From JAEXOD01 sp964652025 (GTDB lineage: Bacteria; Bacteroidota; Ignavibacteria; Ignavibacteriales; Melioribacteraceae): a stretch of DNA of 64,000 bases. Positions 45,622-54,365 of the stretch are shown one piece after another. The position numbers and the translations under genes were made by a program. The stretch lies in the NCBI GenBank assembly GCA_964652025.1, contig CAZYZX010000005.1, forward strand, positions 62,001 through 126,000, in the 5' to 3' direction. The notes beneath the pieces are model-generated. The model did not search any database, was not told the DNA's origin, and was given only the letters and a program-made list of their open reading frames with translations. The number at the start of each line of letters is the position of its first letter. Within the stretch, counting starts at the first letter, position 1.

Positions 45622-48600
45622 ATGAAAAAAATATTTGTACTTTTATTGGTTTTATTTTCTGTGAAGCTATTTGCTGCAAATATACCTGCAGGTTTAAAAG
45701 TTACTAACATTGGAAATGGATATTTAATTGAATATCAACTACCAGCTTATGAAATTAAACAAGTTGGAAAAGATGGAGAGAATTTTGTAAAGTTATTAAT
45801 CGATGGTTACGGAGTCACTTCAGAAGCTGGTTATCCAGAGTTACCACAATTAACATTTAATTTGGTAGTTCCAAACAATACAACAGAAGAAAACATAACA
45901 CTATCTTCAGCAAATTTAACCTATGCCCATATTAATTTAGATTCTAAAGTATATCCATTTCAAGCACCTTGGTCTAAAAGCGAACCTTTAAGCAAAAGGC
46001 CGTTTAACTATAATAAAAGTTATTATGCAACCGATGGGAAGCAAAACCAACCTATAATTAAAGTAAGTGAACCATTTGTAATTGGTGGTGTAACAGGTGT
46101 AATGGTTACAATATATCCATTTAACTATAATCCTTCTAAAAATATTATTAAAGCAGTCACATCAGGAAAGTTCACCATTACTTTACCACAATCAATTCCA
46201 AGTGAAACAAATCATTCGGAAAATTACAATCTATATTTAAAAGAGATATTTACAGGCTTTAATCCTACAGCTTCTATAAAGGGGATGAATTACTTAATTA
46301 TTACTGCTCCAGAGTATGAAGCAACCATGCAACAATTTGTAAACTATAAAGCAAATACCGGTTATAACGTTGCAATGTTTACAACAGCAACAACAGGTAC
46401 AACAACTACAGCTATAAAAACATTTATTCAAAATCGTTATAACGACCCCAATTTAAAGCCTGAGTATATTTTATTAGTTGGTGATGTGGATAAAATACCT
46501 TATTGGGTTGGAACAGGTGAAGGTAATCCAAACACAGATTTAAACTATGGATTATTGCAAGGGACAGATCATTTTGCAGATGCATTTGTTGGAAGATTTT
46601 CGGTATCTAATACAACTGAATTGCAAAATATTATAAACAAAACAATTTATATGAGCAATAACATAGGCACATTACCAAAAAAGAATGTGTTTATGGCATC
46701 TACAGATAATTATTCTATTACAGAAGGAACACATAATTATGTAATCAATACATATTTTGCTCCAAATAATTACGAAAACTTAAAATTATATACAGTAACC
46801 TACAGTGCAACAACACAGCAAGTTAAAGATGCAATAAATAGCGGAAAGCAATTTGCTATTTACAGCGGACATGGTGCAGAAACATATTGGGCAGATGGTC
46901 CTGTATTTTATCAGTCTGATGTAAGATCATTAACTAATTCAATATATCCATTTGTATATTCTTTTGCATGTATAACGGGTTCATACCACATAGCAGAGTG
47001 CTTTGGCGAAACATGGATAAGAACAACTAATGGTGGTTCAAGTTTTTATGGTTCTTCTGTAAACAGTTATTGGGATGAAGATGATATTTTAGAGAAAAAT
47101 TTAATTAAAGCGATGTTTGTTGATGATTTAACTAAAGTTACCCCAATGATGGATAAAGCTAAAGTATACTTGGTAAATCATTATGGGTCTTTAACACCAA
47201 CAATGAAAAGATATTTAGAGATGTATAACTTGATGGGTGATCCATCGTTGCCAACCAAAAGGCAAATTTTACCTGATACTACACCTCCCGATATAGTTAC
47301 GAATTTAGCTGCTGTTAATCCAACATCTAATAGTATTACATTAAATTGGACTGCATCTTATGATAGCACTTTTGGTGGTATTACTACGTATGATATTAGA
47401 TATTCAACAAGTCCAATAAGTGATGACCAACAATTTAACAGCGCAACTTCAGTAATTTATGGTGGTAATTCAGATTCAGCTGGCACACCAAAATCTTATA
47501 CAGTTACAGGATTAACACCTAATACAAACTATTATTTCGCTTTAAAGGCAAAAGATATTTGGTCTAACACTTCAGCTATGAGTAATGTGGCTAATAATTC
47601 AACATTACAAGCTCCTGTAATATCAGTAAATCCACAAAGTATAAGTGGTAATTTACCAGTTGGTGTAACCAAATATGATACTGTAAGAATAGCAAATATT
47701 ACCCAATATGCTTCTACATTAGATTATACAGTGGAATTAAAAAATAATACATTCCCACAAAATGTTAAAGTTAGTGCTACGGTAATTCCTAACAATAATG
47801 AAAAACAGGGTTTTATAAACGAGAGAGAACTTAAAGAAAATCCAACAGTTGAGTTTGGTCAATCTATAAAAGGCTCAGGTGGACCAGATGCATTTGGATA
47901 TAAATGGATAGATAGCGACGCTCCAGGTGGACCACAATATACTTGGAATGATATATCCACAACTGGAACTCTTGTTACATTTACTCCATCGGGAACTTAT
48001 AGTGCAAATGATGAAGGCTATGCCGGCCCAATTAATTTAGGCTTTAACTTTAAGTATTATGGAACAGTAAATTCCCAAATCTATATTCATAGTAACGGAT
48101 ATATAACTGTTGGAACAAGAAGCTCTACAACATTTTCTAATGCATCTATACCAAGTACTTCTGACCCAAATAGTGTAATAGCTCCATTTTGGGATGACTT
48201 AGATGGTGGAACAACAGGCAAGGTTTATTATAAAAACGATGGTAACAAATTTATTGTACAATTTACAAATTGGCCACATTATGGTACAACGGTAAGCGGT
48301 ACTTATACTTTCCAAGTTGTAATACATCAAAGCGGTAAAATAGTATTTTATTACCAAAACTTAATTGGAGTATTAAGCTCGTGCACAGTTGGTATAGAAA
48401 GTCCTGATGGAACTAAAGGGTTGCAGGTAGTAAAAGATGCTAATTACTTAAAAAATAATCATGCAATTCAATTTATGGCAGAACCAGAATGGATGTTTTT
48501 AACATCTCAAACAACGGGAACACTATATAATGGTAATAGTGCATCTGTTCAATTAAAGTTCCAAACGGAAGGACTTGATAACGGTACATATGGAATGGAC

Positions 48601-49233
48601 GTTCAAATAACCAGCAATGATCCAACAAATCCTACTATTGTAGTTCCTGTAACAATGCAAATTGGAAGTATAATACCGGTAGAATTAACCAAATTTTCTG
48701 CAGTAGTAGAAAATGGATTTGCTAAATTAGAATGGATAACAGCAACAGAAACAAATAACAGTGGTTACCAAATAGAAAGAAAGAGTGGAACCGATTGGGA
48801 AAATATTGGTTTTGTAAAAGGGAATGGTACAACTACAGAAAGAAGTAGTTATTCATTTGTAGATAATTTATCTAACCTAAAAGCAGAAAAAATATATTAT
48901 AGACTAAAACAGATTGATTTTGACGGTACAGCACATTACTCTAATACGGTAGAAGTTAGCTTTTTACCAGATCAATTTATGTTGATGCAAAATTACCCAA
49001 ATCCATTTAACCCAAGCACAACAATAAAATTTGCATTACCAAAAACAAGTGAAGTTAAGCTTGTAGTATTTAATACTTTAGGTCAAGTGGTTAGTGAATT
49101 AGTAAATCAAAAATTTGATGCTGGTTATTATACAGTAGAATTTAATGCTGCAAACTTATCTAGTGGTATATACTATTATAGATTAGAAGCAGATAATTTT
49201 GTATCAGTTAAAAAGATGATATTAATAAAATAA
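45622..49233 (+). CDS. gingipain-like C25 cysteine protease with T9SS sorting domain
   Basis: 1203 residues. Signal peptide; a propeptide-like N-terminal ~200 residues; peptidase C25 domain (~220-550) with catalytic H417 in YSGHGAET and C450 in FACITGSY; FN3 domain (~555-660); a large beta-rich middle; and a T9SS type A domain (~1117-1203) with NYPNPFNPS and the end SGIYYYRLEADNF. It should be exported through the outer membrane and cleaved or anchored at the surface. It resembles gingipain/PorU-like proteins; the extra C-terminal sorting domain argues against PorU itself. A terminator follows. Confidence 0.92.
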   Translation: MKKIFVLLLVLFSVKLFAANIPAGLKVTNIGNGYLIEYQLPAYEIKQVGKDGENFVKLLIDGYGVTSEAGYPELPQLTFNLVVPNNTTEENITLSSANLTYAHINLDSKVYPFQAPWSKSEPLSKRPFNYNKSYYATDGKQNQPIIKVSEPFVIGGVTGVMVTIYPFNYNPSKNIIKAVTSGKFTITLPQSIPSETNHSENYNLYLKEIFTGFNPTASIKGMNYLIITAPEYEATMQQFVNYKANTGYNVAMFTTATTGTTTTAIKTFIQNRYNDPNLKPEYILLVGDVDKIPYWVGTGEGNPNTDLNYGLLQGTDHFADAFVGRFSVSNTTELQNIINKTIYMSNNIGTLPKKNVFMASTDNYSITEGTHNYVINTYFAPNNYENLKLYTVTYSATTQQVKDAINSGKQFAIYSGHGAETYWADGPVFYQSDVRSLTNSIYPFVYSFACITGSYHIAECFGETWIRTTNGGSSFYGSSVNSYWDEDDILEKNLIKAMFVDDLTKVTPMMDKAKVYLVNHYGSLTPTMKRYLEMYNLMGDPSLPTKRQILPDTTPPDIVTNLAAVNPTSNSITLNWTASYDSTFGGITTYDIRYSTSPISDDQQFNSATSVIYGGNSDSAGTPKSYTVTGLTPNTNYYFALKAKDIWSNTSAMSNVANNSTLQAPVISVNPQSISGNLPVGVTKYDTVRIANITQYASTLDYTVELKNNTFPQNVKVSATVIPNNNEKQGFINERELKENPTVEFGQSIKGSGGPDAFGYKWIDSDAPGGPQYTWNDISTTGTLVTFTPSGTYSANDEGYAGPINLGFNFKYYGTVNSQIYIHSNGYITVGTRSSTTFSNASIPSTSDPNSVIAPFWDDLDGGTTGKVYYKNDGNKFIVQFTNWPHYGTTVSGTYTFQVVIHQSGKIVFYYQNLIGVLSSCTVGIESPDGTKGLQVVKDANYLKNNHAIQFMAEPEWMFLTSQTTGTLYNGNSASVQLKFQTEGLDNGTYGMDVQITSNDPTNPTIVVPVTMQIGSIIPVELTKFSAVVENGFAKLEWITATETNNSGYQIERKSGTDWENIGFVKGNGTTTERSSYSFVDNLSNLKAEKIYYRLKQIDFDGTAHYSNTVEVSFLPDQFMLMQNYPNPFNPSTTIKFALPKTSEVKLVVFNTLGQVVSELVNQKFDAGYYTVEFNAANLSSGIYYYRLEADNFVSVKKMILIK

Positions 49234-49250
49234 TAATTAGTTAGAATTTA

Positions 49251-49280
49251 AAAAGCCCCCATAAAATTGTGGGGCTTTTT
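49251..49280 (+). terminator. terminator after the C25 protease gene
   Basis: AAAAGCCCC and GGGGCTTTTT arms with an 11-base AT-rich loop and a T run. Confidence 0.85.
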
Positions 49281-49311
49281 GTTTTTAAAATAAAAGACAA
49301 ATGGAGTAAAA

Positions 49312-49980
49312 ATGAATAAAAAATTATTAGTTGTTTTATTATTAATAGTAGGTGTAAATTTAATAAAATCTCAAACAAAAGAGTTTGAAGGAAATGTAGT
49401 GTTTAAAGGCGAGTTTTATGATGAAAGTGTGGGTGAAAACGTAACAATGAATATGAACTATTTTATTAAGGGTAATAAGTTTAAGGCAGAAATAGGAACA
49501 GAAGAAGGGAATAATATTCTTATTTCTGATGGAAGTAAAACATATATGATAATTCCGCAATTAAAACAGTATATGGATTTAACAGAGTTTGAAAATGAAG
49601 TAGAAGACGAAGGCGATTCGACAGAAGAAGATTTAAATAAAGCTAAAACAGGTGAAACGAAAGAGATATTAGGTTATAAATGTGAAAAATATATATTTAA
49701 GGAAGGCGAAGAAGTTACAGAGGTTTGGGTTACAAAAGAATTAGGTAGTTTTATGTTTACTGCAACACCAGCTGAAAAAGCATTAGTAAGCAATAAGCAC
49801 TTTAAGGATGGTTTTTTCCCATTAGAAATAGTTATTAAAGACAAAAATGGCAAAATAAGTGGAAAAGTTTACGCAACAAAGTTAGAAAAGATGAAAATAA
49901 ATGATAATGAATTTACACTACCAAAGGAATATACAAAGATGCAAATACCGAATATGGAGTTTAATACAGAAGAGGAATAA
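49312..49980 (+). CDS. exported DUF4412 protein
   Basis: 222 residues. Signal peptide (LLVVLLLIVGVNLIKSQ), then the DUF4412 pattern: FEGNVVFKGEF, YFIKGNKFKAEIG, a GSKTYMIIPQLKQY strand, ILGYKCEKYIF and a late FPLEIVIKDKNGK. Possibly a lipoprotein-like periplasmic barrel-fold protein; family function unknown. GGAG lies eight bases before the ATG. Its transcription is separated from rplM by the promoter at 50009. Confidence 0.82.
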   Translation: MNKKLLVVLLLIVGVNLIKSQTKEFEGNVVFKGEFYDESVGENVTMNMNYFIKGNKFKAEIGTEEGNNILISDGSKTYMIIPQLKQYMDLTEFENEVEDEGDSTEEDLNKAKTGETKEILGYKCEKYIFKEGEEVTEVWVTKELGSFMFTATPAEKALVSNKHFKDGFFPLEIVIKDKNGKISGKVYATKLEKMKINDNEFTLPKEYTKMQIPNMEFNTEEE

Positions 49981-50008
49981 CAAAGGGATGAAAAAATAAG
50001 TTTAAAAT

Positions 50009-50037
50009 TTGACATTTAAAGAAATAAATTTTATATT
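50009..50037 (+). promoter_or_regulatory. sigma-70-type promoter of the rplM-rpsI operon
   Basis: TTGACA (50009-50014), exactly 17 bases, TATATT (50032-50037). This is close to the classical consensus and 44 bases upstream of the chosen rplM start. The TTG of TTGACA is the apparent start codon of the longest rplM reading frame, which shows that extension is not real. Confidence 0.75.
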
Positions 50038-50080
50038 TGCAAGCTATAGTAAAAAAATGTGTTTATCGGAGGAAAACAAG

Positions 50081-50521
50081 TTGAAACAACAAAAACTAAC
50101 GCGGTTTGTAAAACCGGAAGAAGCAGACAAAAAGTGGTATGTTGTTGATGCAAACGGTAAGGTGTTAGGACGCTTGGCAGCAGAAATAGCCAAAATAATA
50201 CGCGGCAAAAACAAAGCAGTGTTTACACCGAACATGGATACTGGTGATTTTGTAATAGTAATAAACGCAGATAAAGTAAAAATGACTGGAAAGCGTGAAC
50301 TATACAAAACATACTTCTCATATAGTGGATATCCAGGTGGAGCAAAATTTGTAAAATTTAGCGAAGTAAAAAGCAAAAAGCCAGAGTTTGCAATCAGAAA
50401 CGCAGTACGCGGGATGCTACCAAAAACAAAATTGGGTGATAAGTTAATCAATCATTTAAAGGTTTATGCCGGCGAAGCTCACCCACATGCGGCACAAAAA
50501 CCAGAAACAATTAGTATTTAA
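50081..50521 (+). CDS. rplM: 50S ribosomal protein L13
   Basis: 146 residues with KWYVVDANGKVLGRLAAEIAK, the FTPNMDTGDFVIVINADKVKMTGKR core and MLPKTKLGD...GEAHPHAAQKP at the end. It binds 23S rRNA early in assembly. Longer frames start at 50009 or at ATG 50057, but GGAGG at 50068-50072 sits eight bases before TTG 50081, which gives the usual L13 length. Thirteen bases separate it from rpsI. Confidence 0.93.
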   Translation: MKQQKLTRFVKPEEADKKWYVVDANGKVLGRLAAEIAKIIRGKNKAVFTPNMDTGDFVIVINADKVKMTGKRELYKTYFSYSGYPGGAKFVKFSEVKSKKPEFAIRNAVRGMLPKTKLGDKLINHLKVYAGEAHPHAAQKPETISI

Positions 50522-50533
50522 GAGGACTAGTTA

Positions 50534-50920
50534 ATGGCTGATAAATTATTTGTCGGAAGAAGAAAAAACGCTGTAGCTAGAGTATTTTTAAGAACCGGTT
50601 CAGGAAAAATTACAATTAATGGTAGAGAATTTGAAAATTATTTCCCTATCAAATTTCATCGCGATGACGTTATGCTTCCTTTTATATTAACAGATACAGT
50701 AGGAAAGTTTGACGTTTACGTAAATGTAAATGGTGGTGGAATATCCGGTCAATCCGAAGCTATACGATTAGCTATTTCTAGAGCATTATTATTTGTAAGT
50801 GCTGATAATAGACCTGCCTTGAAATCTGCTGGTTTATTAAGAAGAGATCCTAGAATGGTAGAACGTAAGAAATACGGACAACCAAAAGCAAGAAAAAGAT
50901 TTCAATTTAGTAAGAGATAA
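50534..50920 (+). CDS. rpsI: 30S ribosomal protein S9
   Basis: 128 residues. FVGRRKNAVARVFLRTGSG near the start and the conserved C-terminal GLLRRDPRMVERKKYGQPKARKRFQFSKR, in which the final Lys/Arg reaches the P-site tRNA. The rplM-rpsI pair is a standard bacterial operon. GAGG precedes the ATG. Confidence 0.97.
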   Translation: MADKLFVGRRKNAVARVFLRTGSGKITINGREFENYFPIKFHRDDVMLPFILTDTVGKFDVYVNVNGGGISGQSEAIRLAISRALLFVSADNRPALKSAGLLRRDPRMVERKKYGQPKARKRFQFSKR

Positions 50921-50958
50921 TATTTATTTATTAATCAAACATATTTTCCGATTTGCTA

Positions 50959-51022
50959 CCTGTCTCCCGCAAGTAAGCTGGGGCTAAAAGCAAAGACGAC
51001 GAAAATAGAAGAAAAACAGGAG
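50959..51022 (+). promoter_or_regulatory. candidate S2 autoregulatory leader before rpsB
   Basis: This stretch has more G+C than nearby gaps. CCTGT (50959-50963) is complementary to ACAGG (51016-51020), and TCTCC just after it to GGAGA (51019-51023), which is the rpsB SD. A small AGC-TGGG-GCT hairpin lies between (50976-50985). Pairing would hide the SD. In E. coli, S2 is known to control rpsB-tsf through the leader; whether this is an analogue is inference. Confidence 0.45.
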
Positions 51023-51027
51023 AAAAA

Positions 51028-51924
51028 ATGCCAAAAGTACAATTAACCGAGCTTATAGAAGCAGGTGCCCATTTTGGACACTTAACCCGCAGATGGAATC
51101 CAAAAATGAAGCCGTATATTTTTATGGAAAAGAACGGCATCCATATTATCGATTTAAGAAAAACCGTAGAAGCAATAGATTTAGCAGCTGCTGCTTTAAC
51201 TAATATTGTTTCTCAAAATAAAAGAATTTTATTTGTTGGTACAAAAAAACAAGCCAAAAGCGCAATTGCAGCAGAAGCAAAAAGAAGCGATAGCAATTGG
51301 GTAAGTGAAAGATGGCTAGGTGGAATGCTTACTAACTTTCAAACAATAAGAAAAAGCATTAAAAGAATGCAGACTATCGAAAAGATGGAAAGCGATGGAA
51401 CTTTTGAAAAAATTACTAAAAAAGAAAGATTAATTTTAGCTCGCGAAAAAGATAAATTACGTGCTGTTTTAGATGGTGTTGAAACATTACAAAAATTACC
51501 TGGTGCATTATTTGTAGTAGATATTAAAAAAGAAGCTATTGCTGTAAAAGAAGCACAAAGATTAAATATTCCAGTTTTTGCAATAGTTGATACAAATTGT
51601 GACCCTGATGAAGTAGATTATGTAATACCAGCTAATGATGATGCTACCCGTGCAATCGAAATAATAGTAAAAGTGATGGGTGATGCAATTTTAGAAGGCC
51701 AAGCAAAAGCAAAAGAATTAATGGCAGAAGAAGCTGCAGAAAGAGAAAGAACAATTAAAGAAGAAGAAACAGAAGCAGCAGAAGAAGCACCAAAGAAAAG
51801 AAAGACCCCACGCTTTAAGAAAGATAAAAAAGGTGGTTTTACAAAGAAAAATGAAGAAGAAGTAACAGAAGAAAATTCCGATAACACAGATACTACAGAA
51901 AACGAAACTACAACAGAAGAATAG
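51028..51924 (+). CDS. rpsB: 30S ribosomal protein S2 with acidic/basic C-terminal extension
   Basis: 298 residues, longer than the usual ~230-260. The core has LIEAGAHFGHLTRRWNPKMKPYIF, ERWLGGMLTNFQTI, PGALFVVDIKKE and PVFAIVDTNCDPDEVDYVIPANDDATRAI. The last ~65 residues are low-complexity Glu, Lys, Thr and Asn and are absent from most S2 proteins. AGGAG lies before the ATG. It is followed by tsf after 26 bases. Confidence 0.96.
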   Translation: MPKVQLTELIEAGAHFGHLTRRWNPKMKPYIFMEKNGIHIIDLRKTVEAIDLAAAALTNIVSQNKRILFVGTKKQAKSAIAAEAKRSDSNWVSERWLGGMLTNFQTIRKSIKRMQTIEKMESDGTFEKITKKERLILAREKDKLRAVLDGVETLQKLPGALFVVDIKKEAIAVKEAQRLNIPVFAIVDTNCDPDEVDYVIPANDDATRAIEIIVKVMGDAILEGQAKAKELMAEEAAERERTIKEEETEAAEEAPKKRKTPRFKKDKKGGFTKKNEEEVTEENSDNTDTTENETTTEE

Positions 51925-51950
51925 AAAGAAAATAAATATAGGATATAAAA

Positions 51951-52808
51951 ATGGCTATTACAGCAGCTCAAGTAAATGAATTAAGACAAAAAACTGGCGC
52001 AGGAATGATGGATTGCAAGAAAGCTTTAACCGAAGCTGACGGCAATTTTGAAAAAGCTATTGAAATTTTGCGTAAAAAAGGTGCTGCAGTTGCTGCTAAA
52101 CGTGCAGATAGAAACGCAAATGAAGGTATAGTTTTAACAAAAGTTGCTGATGACAACAAAAAAGCTTTTATGGTTGAAGTTAATTGCGAAACAGATTTTG
52201 TTGCTAAAAGCAATGACTTTTTGGAATTTGCTGATACTGTTCTTAAAACCGTTGTTGAATATGAACCAAAAAACATGGAAGAATTATTAAGCAAAAACGG
52301 TTTAGCTGATAAATTAAGTGATATTATTGGTAAAATTGGTGAAAAAATTGAAGTTTCCAGATTTATTATTGTTACTACCGAAAATGGCTTAGTTAATGAT
52401 TACGTTCACCATGGAAACAAGTTGGCTATTTTAGTTCATGCAGAAAATGTTGGTTCTAGCAATGCCGATGAATTAAAGACATTATTACGCAATGTTGCTA
52501 TGCAAGTTGCTAGTATGAATCCTTTAGTTCTTTACAGAGAAGAAGTGCCAACTGATACTTTAAATAAAGAAATTGAAATTTACAAAGACTTAGCAAGAAA
52601 AGAAGGAAAACCAGAAAATATTTTAGAAAGAATAGCAACTGGTAAATTAGAAAAATTCTTTGAAGAAAATTGCCTTTACGAGCAAGTTTATGTAAAAGAT
52701 AATTCCAAAAAGATTAAGGATTTAATTAACGAATTCAATAAGAAATATAATTCTGAAGTGAAGTTAGTTAAATTTTATAGATATCACTTAAGCGATACAA
52801 AAAAATAG
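51951..52808 (+). CDS. tsf: elongation factor Ts
   Basis: 285 residues. The UBA-like start VNELRQKTGAGMMDCKKALTEADGN and the TDFVAKSNDF motif that contacts EF-Tu are both clear, followed by two core subdomains. It recharges EF-Tu with GTP. Normal length; a strong terminator follows. Confidence 0.97.
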   Translation: MAITAAQVNELRQKTGAGMMDCKKALTEADGNFEKAIEILRKKGAAVAAKRADRNANEGIVLTKVADDNKKAFMVEVNCETDFVAKSNDFLEFADTVLKTVVEYEPKNMEELLSKNGLADKLSDIIGKIGEKIEVSRFIIVTTENGLVNDYVHHGNKLAILVHAENVGSSNADELKTLLRNVAMQVASMNPLVLYREEVPTDTLNKEIEIYKDLARKEGKPENILERIATGKLEKFFEENCLYEQVYVKDNSKKIKDLINEFNKKYNSEVKLVKFYRYHLSDTKK

Positions 52809-52824
52809 AATATGCTTTTTAAAG

Positions 52825-52856
52825 AAAGGTCTTACTTTGGTAAGACCTTTTTTTTT
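52825..52856 (+). terminator. terminator after tsf
   Basis: AAAGGTCTTAC / TTTG / GTAAGACCTTT, an 11-bp perfect stem followed by nine T. Confidence 0.95.
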
Positions 52857-52936
52857 ATTTAAACTTATAATAAAATTTATTATATTAAAAAAATATATTA
52901 TCTTAAGAAATAAAAAATAAAAAAATCGGAATTTTT

Positions 52937-53653
52937 ATGGGGAAATTAAAATTTAAGAGAATTTTATTAAAACTAAGTGGTGAATCTTTAATGGGAGATA
53001 AGGGGAATGGAATAGACCCCAAAGTATTAAAGTTTTATGCAAAAGAGATTAAGAAAGTGCACGATTTAGGAGCGGAAATAGGAATAGTAATAGGTGGTGG
53101 AAATATATTTAGAGGCTTAAGCGCAGAAGAACAAGGAATAGATAGAGTTACTGGTGACCAGATGGGTATGCTTGCAACAATGATAAATTCCCTTGCATTA
53201 CAAAATGCTTTAGAAAAAGAGGGGATGTATACTAGGTTAATGAGTGCAATAAAAATGGAAGAAATAGCAGAGCCAGTAATAAGACGCAGAGCAATAAGAC
53301 ATTTGGAAAAGAATAGAATAGTTATATTTGGAGCTGGCACAGGTCATCCATATTTTAGCACAGATACAGCAGCATCTTTGCGTGCTGTAGAAATAGATGC
53401 AGATGCGATACTAAAAGGAACAAGAGTAAATGGAGTTTATGATAGTGATCCGGAAAAAAATCCAAATGCAATGTTTTATGATAAGATAACATATTCTGAT
53501 ATATTAGCAAACAATTTGCGAGTTATGGATTTAACAGCAATAAGTTTATGTAAAGAAAATGATTTACCAATTTTTGTATTTAATATGGATGTAGAAGATA
53601 ATTTATTAAAATTATTGTGTGGTGAAGATATAGGCACCCATGTTAGAAAATAA
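52937..53653 (+). CDS. pyrH: UMP kinase
   Basis: 238 residues, amino acid kinase family. KRILLKLSGESLMGD, GIVIGGGNIFRG, DQMGMLATMINSLALQNAL and the GTGHPYFSTDTAASLRA loop match bacterial PyrH. It phosphorylates UMP to UDP. Same strand as frr, 26 bases apart, which is the conserved tsf-pyrH-frr order. Confidence 0.97.
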   Translation: MGKLKFKRILLKLSGESLMGDKGNGIDPKVLKFYAKEIKKVHDLGAEIGIVIGGGNIFRGLSAEEQGIDRVTGDQMGMLATMINSLALQNALEKEGMYTRLMSAIKMEEIAEPVIRRRAIRHLEKNRIVIFGAGTGHPYFSTDTAASLRAVEIDADAILKGTRVNGVYDSDPEKNPNAMFYDKITYSDILANNLRVMDLTAISLCKENDLPIFVFNMDVEDNLLKLLCGEDIGTHVRK

Positions 53654-53679
53654 CAAAAAATAAATAAATAGAGGTAATT

Positions 53680-54234
53680 ATGGATCAGACAGTAAAAGAA
53701 GCAAAAGAGAAAATGCAAAAATCGATTGATACGTTTGCTTCAGAAATTGCAAAAATAAGAACAGGCAAAGCTACAACAGCATTATTAGATGGTGTAAAAG
53801 TAGATTATTATGGAACAATGACACCACTATCAAAGATGGCAAACGTTTCGGTATTAGACGCTCACACATTATCTGTTACTCCATGGGATAAGGGGGTAGT
53901 ATCTGCAATAGAAAAAGCTATTTTAACAGCAGATTTGGGATTAAATCCAAGAAGTGACGGAACAAATATTAAGGTACCAATTCCTCCATTAACAGAGGAA
54001 AGAAGGAAAGAGATGGTAAAGTTAGTTAAAAAATTTGCAGAAGATTGCAAAGTTGCTGTTCGTAATATAAGACGAGATGCGAACGAGCATATAAAAAAGA
54101 ATGAGAAAGATAAGAAAATTACTGAAGACGATAGAAAAAGATTAGAAGACGAAGTTCAGAAGCTAACTAATGACAATATCAAAAAAATTGATGATATGGT
54201 AGCAGTAAAAGAAAAAGAAATAATGAAAGTTTAA
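53680..54234 (+). CDS. frr: ribosome recycling factor
   Basis: 184 residues. IRTGKATTALLDGVKVDYYGTMTPLSKMANVSV, PRSDGTNIKVPIPPLTEERRKEMVK and VRNIRRDANEHIKK are all RRF signatures. It splits post-termination ribosomes with EF-G. GAGG upstream of the ATG; a terminator follows. Confidence 0.97.
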   Translation: MDQTVKEAKEKMQKSIDTFASEIAKIRTGKATTALLDGVKVDYYGTMTPLSKMANVSVLDAHTLSVTPWDKGVVSAIEKAILTADLGLNPRSDGTNIKVPIPPLTEERRKEMVKLVKKFAEDCKVAVRNIRRDANEHIKKNEKDKKITEDDRKRLEDEVQKLTNDNIKKIDDMVAVKEKEIMKV

Positions 54235-54253
54235 ATAAAAGAAAAATTTAAAG

Positions 54254-54277
54254 AAGCTCCTACAAAGGAGCTTTTTT
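54254..54277 (+). terminator. terminator after frr
   Basis: AAGCTCC / TACAAA / GGAGCTT hairpin followed by TTTTT. Confidence 0.85.
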
Positions 54278-54365
54278 ATTTTAAATTAATAAAATAAAAA
54301 TCTTGGAAATTAAAAAAAATATTAATAATATAAAGTACTAACTAAAAATTAAAAGGGTGCAAAAA

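Noticed and set aside
45622..49233. C25 protease as PorU sortase
   Set aside because: It carries its own C-terminal T9SS sorting domain and FN3 domain, so it looks like a substrate of the system.
50044..50451. Minus-strand frame over rplM
   Set aside because: Antisense shadow of a certain ribosomal protein gene.
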